From positions 1-10,858 of the forward strand of contig JBBAEU010000036.1 of the NCBI GenBank assembly GCA_041655765.1: 10,858 nucleotides of DNA, read 5' to 3'. The notes under the pieces are model-generated. The model ran no database searches. It was not told where the DNA came from and saw nothing but the letters and a program-made list of their open reading frames with translations. Source of the DNA: Brumimicrobium sp041655765. GTDB lineage: Bacteria; Bacteroidota; Bacteroidia; Flavobacteriales_D; Crocinitomicaceae. The position numbers and the translations under genes were made by a program. Below, piece after piece: positions 1 through 6,921 of the stretch (positions are counted from its first letter, which is position 1; the number at the start of each line of letters is the position of its first letter).

Positions 1-421
1 TAAAGAGAGAAACAACGCTAGAATCAATAATTTCCACCTTGTTTTCCCAATCATAGGATTTTCGGCTGTCCGAGATAACAGGTTTATAATGCTCGTAAAG
101 CAAATAATAGATATCTCCAAACACAAGATGAGTTCTCCGAGCGTTTGCGTCACTCAATGTGCTTCTATAAGGTATACTGTTGAGTTGAAAATGTTTGGTT
201 TTTCCACTTAAACCAAGCATTGCACCTGTGACTTCGCGTAATGAAGTGCAGTTTGCAAAACAAGAAAATAACATTGTTATAAGATGATCAGAGGTTTTAA
301 ATTTCTTTGTGTATCTATCTGCACTATACTTTAATGCTGATGTTTTAACAAAATCAAAATCTATCAACGAAATCAGCTGTCCGAAAACTGATTGTCCAAA
401 AAAATGCCTACTTTTACTCAT
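1..421 (-). CDS. IS4-type transposase, N-terminal part (DUF4372 type), cut by window edge
   Basis: The complement of 419-421 is an ATG opening an uninterrupted frame that runs leftward off the window: 140 codons plus one base are present. My translation begins MSKSRHFFGQSVFGQLISLI and contains TSLREVTGAMLGL, then YRSTLSDANARR, then EIIDSSVVSLF. The order of an N-terminal all-helical region with SLREV, the S-T-L-S-D-A-N signature and then an I-I-D-S-S strand matches IS4-family transposases with an N-terminal DUF4372 domain; the Asp near residue 133 would be the first acidic residue of the DDE catalytic triad (family knowledge). The rest of the catalytic core and the far IS end lie outside the window, so I cannot say whether the element is intact. 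No frameshift or stop is seen in the visible part. Confidence 0.85.
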   Translation of the reverse strand, partial: MSKSRHFFGQSVFGQLISLIDFDFVKTSALKYSADRYTKKFKTSDHLITMLFSCFANCTSLREVTGAMLGLSGKTKHFQLNSIPYRSTLSDANARRTHLVFGDIYYLLYEHYKPVISDSRKSYDWENKVEIIDSSVVSLF

Positions 422-453
422 GTAATTATGTTCGCAAAACTAAAATTACAAAA

Positions 454-487
454 AAAAGCGGGAAATCTTTGAAGAAATCCCGCTTTT
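454..487 (-). terminator. Intrinsic terminator for leftward transcription
   Basis: A 10-bp perfect inverted repeat, AAAAGCGGGA (454-463) and TCCCGCTTTT (478-487), encloses a 14-nt loop. Read on the minus strand it ends in a run of T after the GC-rich core, the classical form of a Rho-independent terminator. It sits 72 bp beyond the stop of the leftward thioredoxin-like gene and 33 bp before the transposase start. It could end that gene's transcript or, if the IS end is near 510, be an IS-borne terminator that shields the transposase from outside transcription. The A-rich left flank means it could also act weakly in the other direction. Confidence 0.7.
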
Positions 488-493
488 AGAAAG

Positions 494-517
494 TTTTATC
501 GGACAACAGTGATAAAA
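494..517. repeat. Short inverted repeat, possible IS terminus
   Basis: TTTTATC (494-500) and GATAAAA (511-517) are perfect 7-bp inverted copies around GGACAACAGT. Read toward the transposase (minus strand) this gives CTGTTGTCCGATAAAAC, a plausible outer end of the IS, about 75-90 bp upstream of the transposase start. The other IS end is not in the window, so neither the terminal inverted repeat nor a target duplication can be checked. It may simply be a small AT hairpin. Confidence 0.3.
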
Positions 518-558
518 ATAATAAATCAAAAGAAAATCGGTAAAAAAACGCCTATACC

Positions 559-1221
559 TTACTCTCCCAAAACCATATCCCAAGCACCGTTTCCAAAACT
601 GCTATTACTCCATCTTTTTAATTGATTCGGTTGATTGGCTGATTTAAGGAAGAACGTAGGATAACTTCCTGAGTTAAGAGCTGTGTTCATTCTCAAAGCT
701 GGAGGGAAATCACCAACTTCTATTCCTTCAATGGTAGCTTCTCTATATTCGTTTTTTGACGTTTCGTTGCTTTCTACAATTAAAATATGCATCGGAACGT
801 CTGGAAATAATTTCTTTATTTTATTCATTTGGCCAACCCTTTCAAAGCAAAACTTACATCCAGGCAGGGCAACCATTGTGAGTCCTTCCTCAAAAACTTC
901 TTCACTCTCTCCCGAAACTGTAACGATGTTATACTCATTATCAAAATCTCCCTCGTAAATAGGATGAAAAGCAAAAGCAATTCCACAAAGTCCCACAAAA
1001 GCACCAATGTTTACAAGTCTTCGCATTCCAGTTGATGCATTCTTTAAAAACAAACGATTTACCTGAACGAGAATCAAACAAACAAATATGAATTGTAAAA
1101 TATAAGGTAAAACAAATGAAAGGGTAAAGGAAAGTCCCATTCTTAAGCCAATCCCAGATACTTCAGAATGAAAGAAAATAGATAAGGCAAAAAGAATGAT
1201 GTATATAATTAATTTGAACAT
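559..1221 (-). CDS. Membrane-anchored thioredoxin-fold protein with CxxC motif
   Basis: 220 aa. The N-terminal third is hydrophobic: segments at about 2-18, 28-54 and 70-86 look like three membrane spans, with the basic residues of RLFLKNASTGMRR between the last two. The C-terminal part (about 95-220) looks like a thioredoxin domain: a beta strand LTMVALP followed by GCKFC (Cys122 and Cys125, CxxC at the start of a helix), a strand MHILIVE, and GSYPTFFL, where Pro188 fits the cis-proline that faces the active site in this fold. A role as a membrane-bound thiol-disulfide oxidoreductase or reductant carrier in the cell envelope is inferred from the fold; the partner is unknown. Similarity to DoxX/MauE-type or vitamin-K-reductase-linked modules is too weak to claim. 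It is divergent from the DUF1573 lipoprotein gene. A -7-like box lies 17 nt before the start, and a terminator lies downstream. ATG at 1221 gives the natural start of the first span. Confidence 0.75.
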   Translation of the reverse strand: MFKLIIYIILFALSIFFHSEVSGIGLRMGLSFTLSFVLPYILQFIFVCLILVQVNRLFLKNASTGMRRLVNIGAFVGLCGIAFAFHPIYEGDFDNEYNIVTVSGESEEVFEEGLTMVALPGCKFCFERVGQMNKIKKLFPDVPMHILIVESNETSKNEYREATIEGIEVGDFPPALRMNTALNSGSYPTFFLKSANQPNQLKRWSNSSFGNGAWDMVLGE

Positions 1222-1238
1222 AGTTTTGATTTTAGTTT

Positions 1239-1246
1239 CAAAATTA
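1239..1246 (-). promoter_or_regulatory. Candidate -7 box for the thioredoxin-like gene
   Basis: On the minus strand the sequence reads TAATTTTG, matching the Bacteroidota -7 consensus TAnnTTTG, 17 nt before the ATG at 1221. I see no TTTG -33 element at the usual spacing, so the call rests on the -7 box alone in AT-rich DNA. Confidence 0.35.
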
Positions 1247-1281
1247 GCAAAATTTGGCTTAAAAATATACGAATTATTTTC

Positions 1282-1289
1282 TAAATTTG
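1282..1289 (+). promoter_or_regulatory. Candidate -7 box for the DUF1573 lipoprotein gene
   Basis: TAAATTTG matches TAnnTTTG and lies 41 nt upstream of the ATG at 1331. A TTTG at 1253-1256 could be the -33 element, but the 25-nt gap is longer than the usual ~19-21. The 109-bp region between the two divergent genes thus holds a candidate box for each direction. Confidence 0.4.
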
Positions 1290-1330
1290 TAAATATTATT
1301 TGTAAACATTAAATTTCAAAAAAAGATAAA

Positions 1331-1861
1331 ATGAGAAAAGTAGTTTGGTTATTATCAATTGCATTATTAACCTTTTCGTGTAATAATGACAGTTCTTCAG
1401 AAATTGACGCAACAATAAATGCAAGTGAAGGTCAAGTTCGATCAAAACTTTCTTCAGGTACAGAAAATGCTGAAGAACTAAAAGCAGCGGCAGAAGAAAG
1501 ACAAAAAGAAAGAGAAAGATTAGAAGAAGAACGAATGGCAAGTATGACAACAATGGATATATCTCCAAAAGTACACGATTTTGGAAGTATCCCAAGTGGA
1601 CAGCCTGTTACAACTGTCTTCACAATTAAAAATACAGGAGACAATCCATTAATTATTGATGATGCAAAAGCTTCGTGCGGATGTACTGTCCCTGAAAAAC
1701 CAGAACAGCCAATCATGCCAGGAGAAGAATATCCTTTAGAAGTTACGTTTACATCAAATCCTGGTCAAGCAGGCACTTTGGTAAATAAAACTGTAACAGT
1801 TACAGCAAATATTGCTGAAGCAAGTCAAGTTGTTAATATTAAAGCGAACGTTCAGCCGTAA
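1331..1861 (+). CDS. DUF1573 domain lipoprotein
   Basis: 176 aa. The N-terminus (MRKVVWLLSIALLTFSC) is a lipoprotein signal with a lipobox ending in Cys17, so the mature protein should be lipid-anchored in the cell envelope. Residues about 18-75 form a charged, low-complexity helical linker rich in E, K and R (KAAAEERQKERERLEEER). Residues about 77-176 match DUF1573: HDFGSIPSGQPV, then FTIKNTGDNPLIID, then the hallmark SCGCTVPEKP (Cys116 and Cys118), then MPGEEYPLEVTFTS. The domain is an immunoglobulin-like beta sandwich common in Bacteroidota exported proteins; its molecular function is not established. The neighbouring divergent thioredoxin-fold protein makes a thiol link through the CGC motif conceivable, but that is only inference. 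The start is supported by the signal peptide. Confidence 0.9.
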   Translation: MRKVVWLLSIALLTFSCNNDSSSEIDATINASEGQVRSKLSSGTENAEELKAAAEERQKERERLEEERMASMTTMDISPKVHDFGSIPSGQPVTTVFTIKNTGDNPLIIDDAKASCGCTVPEKPEQPIMPGEEYPLEVTFTSNPGQAGTLVNKTVTVTANIAEASQVVNIKANVQP

Positions 1862-1873
1862 CTCTTTTGTAAA

Positions 1874-1889
1874 TTTAGATTAGACTAAA
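1874..1889. promoter_or_regulatory. Palindrome resembling a DtxR/MntR-family operator
   Basis: TTTAGATTAGACTAAA has the symmetric form TTTAGnnTAnnCTAAA, close to operators bound by metal-sensing DtxR/MntR/IdeR repressors (family knowledge). It lies 12 bp after the lipoprotein stop and 28 bp upstream of the -7 box of the metal importer operon, a reasonable place for a repressor to block the promoter. It is followed by an AT-rich stretch with seven T, so a weak terminator for the upstream gene is an alternative reading. Confidence 0.5.
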
Positions 1890-1917
1890 AATATTTTTTT
1901 AATAACTAATAAATATT

Positions 1918-1925
1918 TATATTTG
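1918..1925 (+). promoter_or_regulatory. -7 box of the metal importer operon
   Basis: TATATTTG is a perfect TAnnTTTG box, followed by C as is common. It ends only 5 nt before the ATG at 1931, so transcription starting at the usual distance would begin at or next to the start codon, giving a leaderless or nearly leaderless mRNA. A T-run at 1894-1900 occupies the -33 position without a clean TTTG. Confidence 0.55.
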
Positions 1926-1930
1926 CAAGC

Positions 1931-2848
1931 ATGAGAAGTTATTTTTTCATGCTTGTTTTTTTTGTATTCCTTTCTTCTTGCATGAAAAAGGATGGTTACG
2001 CTAATGATGGCAGAATAAAGATTGCCACAACCACTACTATTTTCTACGATTTAATTCAAAACATTGGAAAAGATAAAGTCGATATAATGCGACTCATGGG
2101 GCCTGGTGTGGATCCGCATGTTTACAAAGCAAGCGAAAATGATGTAATCAAGATTTTTAGTGCTGACATTGTGATTTATGGCGGTCTCCATTTAGAGGGA
2201 AAACTAATTAATGTTTTTGAGAAGTTAGAACGATACGATAAAATACAAGTGAATTTAGGGAGCTCACTTCCAAAAGAAAAACTCCGTGAATCCGCTGATT
2301 TTGGTGGTAATTATGATCCCCATGTTTGGTTTAATATCTCTTTGTTTAAAGAAGAAGCAAAGGAAGTTGCCCGTATTTTATCAGATTTTCGTCCTGAGGA
2401 TAAAGTTTATTTTGAAGAGAATTTGAATCAATATCTCAACGAGCTTACTGAGTTAGAAATAAATATTCGTAATGAAATTAGCTCCATACCAGAAAGTAAT
2501 AGAATTTTGGTTACCGCCCATGATGCCTTTGGTTATTTTGGAGATGAATATGGTTTTGAAGTTGTAGGACTTCAAGGAATATCAACGGCTACAGAAGCAG
2601 GCGTAAAAGACGTAAGAGAGTTGACAGATTTTATTGTTCGAAATAAGGTAAAATCAATTTTTATCGAAAGTTCGATTCCTGTCCGAACAATTGAAGCTTT
2701 ACGTCAAGCAGTTTTATCAAAAAATCATCAAGTGGAAATAGGAGGAATGCTGTATAGCGATGCGTTGGGAAGTGAAGGAACTCCTGAAGAAACATATATA
2801 GGTATGTTTCAATACAATGTAAACACAATTGTAAATGGATTAAAATAA
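1931..2848 (+). CDS. Metal ABC transporter substrate-binding lipoprotein (TroA/MntA/ZnuA family)
   Basis: 305 aa, the usual length of cluster A-I metal-binding proteins. A lipobox FLSSC puts the lipidated Cys at residue 17, tethering the protein outside the inner membrane where it captures a divalent metal for the ABC importer encoded next. Visible motifs: IATTTTIFYDLIQNIG (first domain start), GPGVDPHVY with His63, YDPHVWFN with His131, VTAHDAFGYFGDEYG with His197, the long linking helix about 155-185, IFIESSIPVRTIEAL, and GGMLYSDALG with Asp277. The His-His-His-Asp set is the TroA pattern; the manganese proteins PsaA and MntC have Glu at the third position. There is no His-rich loop as in many ZnuA proteins. 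The metal (Mn, Zn or Fe) therefore cannot be fixed from sequence. The ATG at 1931 gives a basic n-region (MRSY); an internal Met7 start would lack it. The stop is directly followed by the ATPase start. Confidence 0.92.
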   Translation: MRSYFFMLVFFVFLSSCMKKDGYANDGRIKIATTTTIFYDLIQNIGKDKVDIMRLMGPGVDPHVYKASENDVIKIFSADIVIYGGLHLEGKLINVFEKLERYDKIQVNLGSSLPKEKLRESADFGGNYDPHVWFNISLFKEEAKEVARILSDFRPEDKVYFEENLNQYLNELTELEINIRNEISSIPESNRILVTAHDAFGYFGDEYGFEVVGLQGISTATEAGVKDVRELTDFIVRNKVKSIFIESSIPVRTIEALRQAVLSKNHQVEIGGMLYSDALGSEGTPEETYIGMFQYNVNTIVNGLK

Positions 2849-3601
2849 ATGTTTGAAATGACAGACGAATCTAAATACGCACTAAATGTTCATGACTTAA
2901 CGGTAGCTTATGATTTTAAACCTGTTTTATGGGATATTCACTTGCAAGTACCAGAAGGGGTTTTGATGGCCATCGTAGGCCCAAACGGAGCAGGTAAATC
3001 CACTTTGATAAAAGCCATTTTAGGAATACAGAAAAAAATTGCTGGAACGGTTGAAATCTTCGGAAAACCCTACGAAAAAATGAGAAAAGAAGTGGCTTAT
3101 GTTCCGCAAAAAGGAACGGTAGATTGGGATTTTCCAACTACAGCATTCGATGTCGTTAAAATGGGAACGTATGGCGAATTGGGTTGGTTTAGAAGACCAA
3201 GCAAAAAACAGAAAATTGCCGCTTTGGAAGCATTGGAAAAGGTAGGTATGTTGCCTTTTAAAAACAGACAAATTAGTCAGTTAAGTGGAGGACAACAACA
3301 ACGTATTTTTCTCGCACGTGCCTTGGTTCAAAATGCTTCGATTTATATTATGGACGAACCTTTTCAAGGAGTGGATGCAACGACTGAAATTGCGATTATC
3401 AATATCCTAAAAGAGTTAAGGTCTTCAGGGAAAACACTCGTTGTTGTGCATCATGATTTGCAAACAATTCCTGAGTATTTTGATTGGGTGACATTTTTGA
3501 ATGTCAAGAAAATTGCAACAGGACCAATCAAGGAGATATTTAATGATGAGAATTTGGCAAAAACTTATGGAATCAATTATAAAGTGACAATCAATAAATA
3601 G
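2849..3601 (+). CDS. Metal ABC transporter ATP-binding protein (TroB/MntB type)
   Basis: 250 aa, a standard single ABC ATPase domain that powers the importer from the cytoplasmic side. Motifs in order: Walker A GPNGAGKS at 44-51, Q-loop Gln87 in YVPQKGTVDWDFP (the VDW-FP stretch is typical of Mn/Zn importer ATPases), ABC signature LSGGQQQR at 145-152, Walker B IYIMDEP at 165-171 with catalytic Glu170, D-loop GVDA, and H-loop His202 in VVHHD. All catalytic residues are present. The ATG at 2849 abuts the stop of the binding protein with no gap and no visible ribosome binding site, suggesting coupled translation; Met4 is an alternative start. The next gene starts immediately after its stop. Confidence 0.95.
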   Translation: MFEMTDESKYALNVHDLTVAYDFKPVLWDIHLQVPEGVLMAIVGPNGAGKSTLIKAILGIQKKIAGTVEIFGKPYEKMRKEVAYVPQKGTVDWDFPTTAFDVVKMGTYGELGWFRRPSKKQKIAALEALEKVGMLPFKNRQISQLSGGQQQRIFLARALVQNASIYIMDEPFQGVDATTEIAIINILKELRSSGKTLVVVHHDLQTIPEYFDWVTFLNVKKIATGPIKEIFNDENLAKTYGINYKVTINK

Positions 3602-4720
3602 ATGGATATTTTTGAATACATATCGTTGATTTTTACTGATTATACCATTAGGAACATCTCTCTCGGAACGGGGGCTTTAGGTGCAATCTGTGGTGTGTTA
3701 GGAAGTTTTGCCGTACTCAGAAAGGAAAGTTTATTAGGAGATGCTATTTCTCATGCAGCATTGCCTGGAATCGTTTTGGCTTTTATGATTACTCAAGCAA
3801 AAGATAATTATGTTTTATTAATAGGTGCTATTATTAGTGGACTTATCGGGACATTGTTAATTTCTGGAATTGTGACTAACACAAGGCTAAAAAAAGACGC
3901 AGCTTTAGGAATTGTACTATCTGTTTTTTTCGGCTTTGGAATGCTTTTACTGACTTTTATTCAGAAAAACCCAGATGCTACTCAAGCAGGATTAGATAAA
4001 TATTTGTTTGGACAGGCAGCAACACTTATGGAAAATGATGTTAAACTCTTGTCTATTGTTTTGGGATTGTCATTGCTTGTTTTGCTAATGTTTTGGAAAG
4101 AATTAAAAGTTGCTCTTTTCGATTCAGATTATGCAAAAAGTATTGGAATTAAAACCAGGTTTTTAGACTCATTGATATCCTTTTTTATTGTTTTAGCCAT
4201 CGTTTTAGGATTACAGACGGTTGGTGTTGTACTTATGAGCGCAATGCTTTTAGCTCCTGCTGCAGCGGCACGACAATGGACGAATCGGTTGTATGTAATG
4301 TTGATTATCGCCGCAATACTTGGCGTAATTTCAGGAGTTGTGGGAACTGCAGTGAGTACAACTTACAATAATTTATCAACCGGTCCTGTAATTGTCGTAA
4401 TTGCTATACTGATTGTGATAATCTCATTTCTTTTTTCTCCAAAAAGGGGATTGTTGATGCGACAAATTCTATTTATAAGAAGCAGAAAAAAAATTGAGCA
4501 AACGAAAGTTTTATTATTAATGTATAACATCGCTAAAACCCATGATGATGTAGGTCATCCACACAGCAATAAAATTCTTAATAATTTTCAAGGTATCGGC
4601 AAAAATGTCTTAAAATCACTTGAAAACCAAGGTTGGATAAAAGTGAATGAAGGAATGTGGTTGATGACAGAAAAGGGATTCAACTATGCGGAAGAATTAA
4701 ATAAAGGAATTACGCTATGA
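3602..4720 (+). CDS. Metal ABC transporter permease with C-terminal winged-helix-like domain (first permease)
   Basis: 372 aa. Residues about 15-282 form an ABC-3 (ZnuB/TroC/MntC) permease with about eight hydrophobic spans. Family signatures are GAICGVLGSFAVLRKESLLG followed by DAISHAALPGIVLAF at 47-61, and TVGVVLMSAMLLAPAAAARQW at about 206-226. Plain members of the family are about 270-300 aa; here a soluble extension of about 85 residues follows (about 288-372). It has a helical start (KIEQTKVLLLMYNIAKTH), a region FQGIGKNVLKSLENQGWI that looks like a recognition helix and following helix, then MWLMTEKGFNYAEEL, resembling the wing and last helix of DtxR/MarR-like domains. Such fusions occur in some MntC-type permeases. 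It could sense metal or regulate transport; DNA binding from a membrane protein is doubtful. It overlaps the next gene by 4 bp (ATGA). Confidence 0.92.
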   Translation: MDIFEYISLIFTDYTIRNISLGTGALGAICGVLGSFAVLRKESLLGDAISHAALPGIVLAFMITQAKDNYVLLIGAIISGLIGTLLISGIVTNTRLKKDAALGIVLSVFFGFGMLLLTFIQKNPDATQAGLDKYLFGQAATLMENDVKLLSIVLGLSLLVLLMFWKELKVALFDSDYAKSIGIKTRFLDSLISFFIVLAIVLGLQTVGVVLMSAMLLAPAAAARQWTNRLYVMLIIAAILGVISGVVGTAVSTTYNNLSTGPVIVVIAILIVIISFLFSPKRGLLMRQILFIRSRKKIEQTKVLLLMYNIAKTHDDVGHPHSNKILNNFQGIGKNVLKSLENQGWIKVNEGMWLMTEKGFNYAEELNKGITL

Positions 4721-5886
4721 TTTTGCCACAGTTTGAAATACAAATCGTTGCTTCACTTGTCGCAATTGCTTGTGCGATAATTGGTGTCTTTTTGGTACTC
4801 CGAAAAATGTCATTAATCAGCGATGCAATCAGTCATTCAATCCTATTGGGAATTGTCTTGGGATTTTTTATAACACACGATTTGAATTCTCCTGTTTTGA
4901 TTCTATTTGCTGCATTGGTCGGTGTGCTAACTGTTGTTTTAGTAGAGTTTATTCAAAAAACAAAACTGGTCAAAGAAGATACAGCCATTGGACTGGTTTT
5001 TCCTGCACTTTTTAGCATTGGAATTATTCTAATTTCGACAAATGCTTCTGACATACATTTAGACATTGACGCAGTATTACTTGGAGAATTAGCGTTTGCA
5101 CCATTCGATCGATTTATTGTGATGGATTATGATTTGGGTCCAAAATCGGTATGGATAATGGGAGGAATTTTACTCATTATTGTTGTGTCTTTATTTTTGT
5201 TTTACAAAGAGTTGAAAGTTACTACTTTTGACCCAGGTTTGTCTGCCGTGCTTGGTATTTCACCCATTTTGATTCACTACGGATTGATGTCGATTTCTTC
5301 CATTACAATTGTTGGTGCCTTTGATGCTGTTGGTGCAATTTTAGTTGTGGCTTTCATCATTGTTCCAGCCTCGACAGCTTATTTAATTACTGATAATTTG
5401 CGTAAAATGCTCATTTATTCGGTTGCCTTTGGTGTAATATCTGCCATTTTAGGTTATTGGCTGGCTTTTATTTTAGATGCATCCATTGCTGGTGCGATGA
5501 CAGCTGTTTTGGGATTGATTTTTATTTTGGTATATTTAATTGCTCCAAAACATGGTTTTCTCTCGAATTTATCCCTCCAAAAACGACAAGCAAAAGAAGT
5601 CAAAATGCTTACATTACTCTTGCATTTGAATAGCTTAAACGATGGTATCGAGAACGAAGAAAGGGAAATAAAACATCTTTACAGACATTTTAGGTGGACA
5701 AAAAAGCAAGCAAATTCTATTCTTAAATTTGCCGAAGAAAACGGAATGATTGAAATCGATAAAGAATTGATTTTTCTAACAAATAAAGGAAAAGAGTTTA
5801 GTGCAAAAGCAATTGATTACATCATCACAAATAGGGATGATAAAATTGAAGGAATGAAAAACGAATTTATGCTTTTTAGGGGGTAG
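4717..5886 (+). CDS. Metal ABC transporter permease with C-terminal winged-helix-like domain (second permease)
   Basis: 389 aa. Residues about 8-277 are a second ABC-3 permease, distinct in sequence from the one upstream but with the same signatures: GVFLVLRKMSLISDAISHSILLGIVLG (start of the domain) and FDAVGAILVVAFIIVPASTAYLIT at 202-225. The two permeases would pair as a heterodimer with two copies of the ATPase, as in TroBCD or MntBCD systems. The C-terminal 110 residues are soluble: KEVKMLTLLLHLNS (helix), EEREIKHLYRHFRWTKKQANSILKFAEENGMIEI (helix-turn-helix-like), LIFLTNKGKEFSAKAIDYI (wing and last helix). So both permeases carry a similar type of tail, but the tails align only in general pattern. 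The start ATG overlaps the stop of the first permease. The gene ends 5 bp from the end of the opposing hydrolase gene; no terminator is visible between them. Confidence 0.92.
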   Translation: MILPQFEIQIVASLVAIACAIIGVFLVLRKMSLISDAISHSILLGIVLGFFITHDLNSPVLILFAALVGVLTVVLVEFIQKTKLVKEDTAIGLVFPALFSIGIILISTNASDIHLDIDAVLLGELAFAPFDRFIVMDYDLGPKSVWIMGGILLIIVVSLFLFYKELKVTTFDPGLSAVLGISPILIHYGLMSISSITIVGAFDAVGAILVVAFIIVPASTAYLITDNLRKMLIYSVAFGVISAILGYWLAFILDASIAGAMTAVLGLIFILVYLIAPKHGFLSNLSLQKRQAKEVKMLTLLLHLNSLNDGIENEEREIKHLYRHFRWTKKQANSILKFAEENGMIEIDKELIFLTNKGKEFSAKAIDYIITNRDDKIEGMKNEFMLFRG

Positions 5887-5891
5887 CTCCG

Positions 5892-6743
5892 TCAATCAAA
5901 GTGATTTATATTGCTATCTGACACTATCGACGCCATAATCTCGTATAACACTGGCTTTATATGTGGTTTAAACACATTATGACCATTCGGAATGGTTTGA
6001 ACGCTATTTGGTTTTCCTATCTTTTTTGAAAATTTTCTCGCAGTTTTTGCTGTGATAATGCGGTCGTGTTCTCCAATGATAATTTTAAATGGAGTACTAT
6101 TTTCCTCAATAGCAACTTTGATTGATTCAACCGAAGGACGAATGTTTCTGAAGCTACTCCACGTTTTATAAGCCATTTCAAACCTTTCTTTATCTGACGT
6201 GTAATACTCCATAAATTCATTCATCTTTGGATGAAGAACTCTAATTTTTACGAGAAAAGAAACAGATTTTAATAAAAAAGAAGGATGTTTTAGAAAATAA
6301 CGAAATAACCGACGGGCGAGAAACTGCCGCTGTGACCAACTATAAAAGTTTTTATCATCCAAACCATCTGGAGCAATTAAAGTAAGACTATCAACCTTTT
6401 TGGCAAAAAATGGAAAACTTGCAAATGTAAATCTTCCACCCTGAGAAAAGGCGAGCCAATGAAAAGAATTGATATTTTCTTTTTGGAGAATTAATTCAAT
6501 TAAAACATTAAATTCTTCTGTTCTCACATCCCCACGTTCTACTCGTTTTTTGTCGAATGTTGAATATCCATGCAAAAACAAGTGAATTGAAATGATTTTT
6601 CTGTTTGGATTCGCCAAAAATTGGAAATCTTTTGCACTTCGAGAGTTTCCATGAAGGCATAAAATTGCGGTATCTCCATCTCCATAAACTTCATAGAACA
6701 ATTCAAAATCGTCTAATGAAACTTTTTCTAATCGCTCTTCCAT
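5892..6743 (-). CDS. Alpha/beta hydrolase
   Basis: 283 aa, cytoplasmic (no signal peptide). The fold is recognised from CLHGNSRSAKDF at 29-40 (oxyanion loop after the third strand), WLAFSQGG at 96-103 with the nucleophile Ser100 in A-F-S-Q-G (the GxSxG elbow with Ala at the first position), LIAPDGL at 122-128, IIGEHDRI with Asp227, and PNGHNVF with His255. The full Ser-Asp-His triad is therefore present. Residues about 130-200, rich in aromatic and basic residues, form the cap. The substrate cannot be told from the sequence: esterase, lipase-like or C-C hydrolase activities are all possible. It is a single gene, convergent with the importer operon and divergent from carB; I saw no convincing TAnnTTTG box upstream on this strand. 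Confidence 0.85.
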   Translation of the reverse strand: MEERLEKVSLDDFELFYEVYGDGDTAILCLHGNSRSAKDFQFLANPNRKIISIHLFLHGYSTFDKKRVERGDVRTEEFNVLIELILQKENINSFHWLAFSQGGRFTFASFPFFAKKVDSLTLIAPDGLDDKNFYSWSQRQFLARRLFRYFLKHPSFLLKSVSFLVKIRVLHPKMNEFMEYYTSDKERFEMAYKTWSSFRNIRPSVESIKVAIEENSTPFKIIIGEHDRIITAKTARKFSKKIGKPNSVQTIPNGHNVFKPHIKPVLYEIMASIVSDSNINHFD

Positions 6744-6859
6744 TTATAACTAATTAACTTACAACTGTTTATGATTTAAAAAACACATTTATTTAATAAA
6801 AAGTTAATAACTAATTCACAAAAATAAAAAGGTTGTCTCTAAAATTAACAATTTTACAG

Positions 6860-6867
6860 TAAATTTG
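6860..6867 (+). promoter_or_regulatory. Candidate -7 box of carB
   Basis: TAAATTTG matches TAnnTTTG and would give a leader of about 45-50 nt before the ATG at 6922. A TTG at 6833-6835 is a possible -33 element, though its spacing of 24 is long. The rest of the 178-bp gap between the divergent hydrolase and carB is AT-rich, with one short palindrome GAACAAGTTC (6880-6889) in the carB leader; no riboswitch or attenuator was recognised. Confidence 0.45.
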
Positions 6868-6921
6868 AACCCAATTTGAGAACAAGTTCATACCTAATGA
6901 GCATAAAAAACAAAAATTGGA

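Noticed and set aside
683..1035. Short plus-strand and alternative minus-strand frames inside the thioredoxin-like gene.
   Set aside because: They are shadows; the 220-aa frame has a coherent membrane plus thioredoxin layout with CxxC and cis-Pro.
1296..1716. Minus-strand frames opposite the DUF1573 gene.
   Set aside because: They are antisense shadows of the DUF1573 coding frame; the Leu/Phe-rich one is the complement of the Glu/Lys-rich linker.
6744..6921. A pyrimidine-responsive attenuator or riboswitch in front of carB.
   Set aside because: Only a short palindrome GAACAAGTTC is visible; no terminator hairpin with T-run or known riboswitch core was found.
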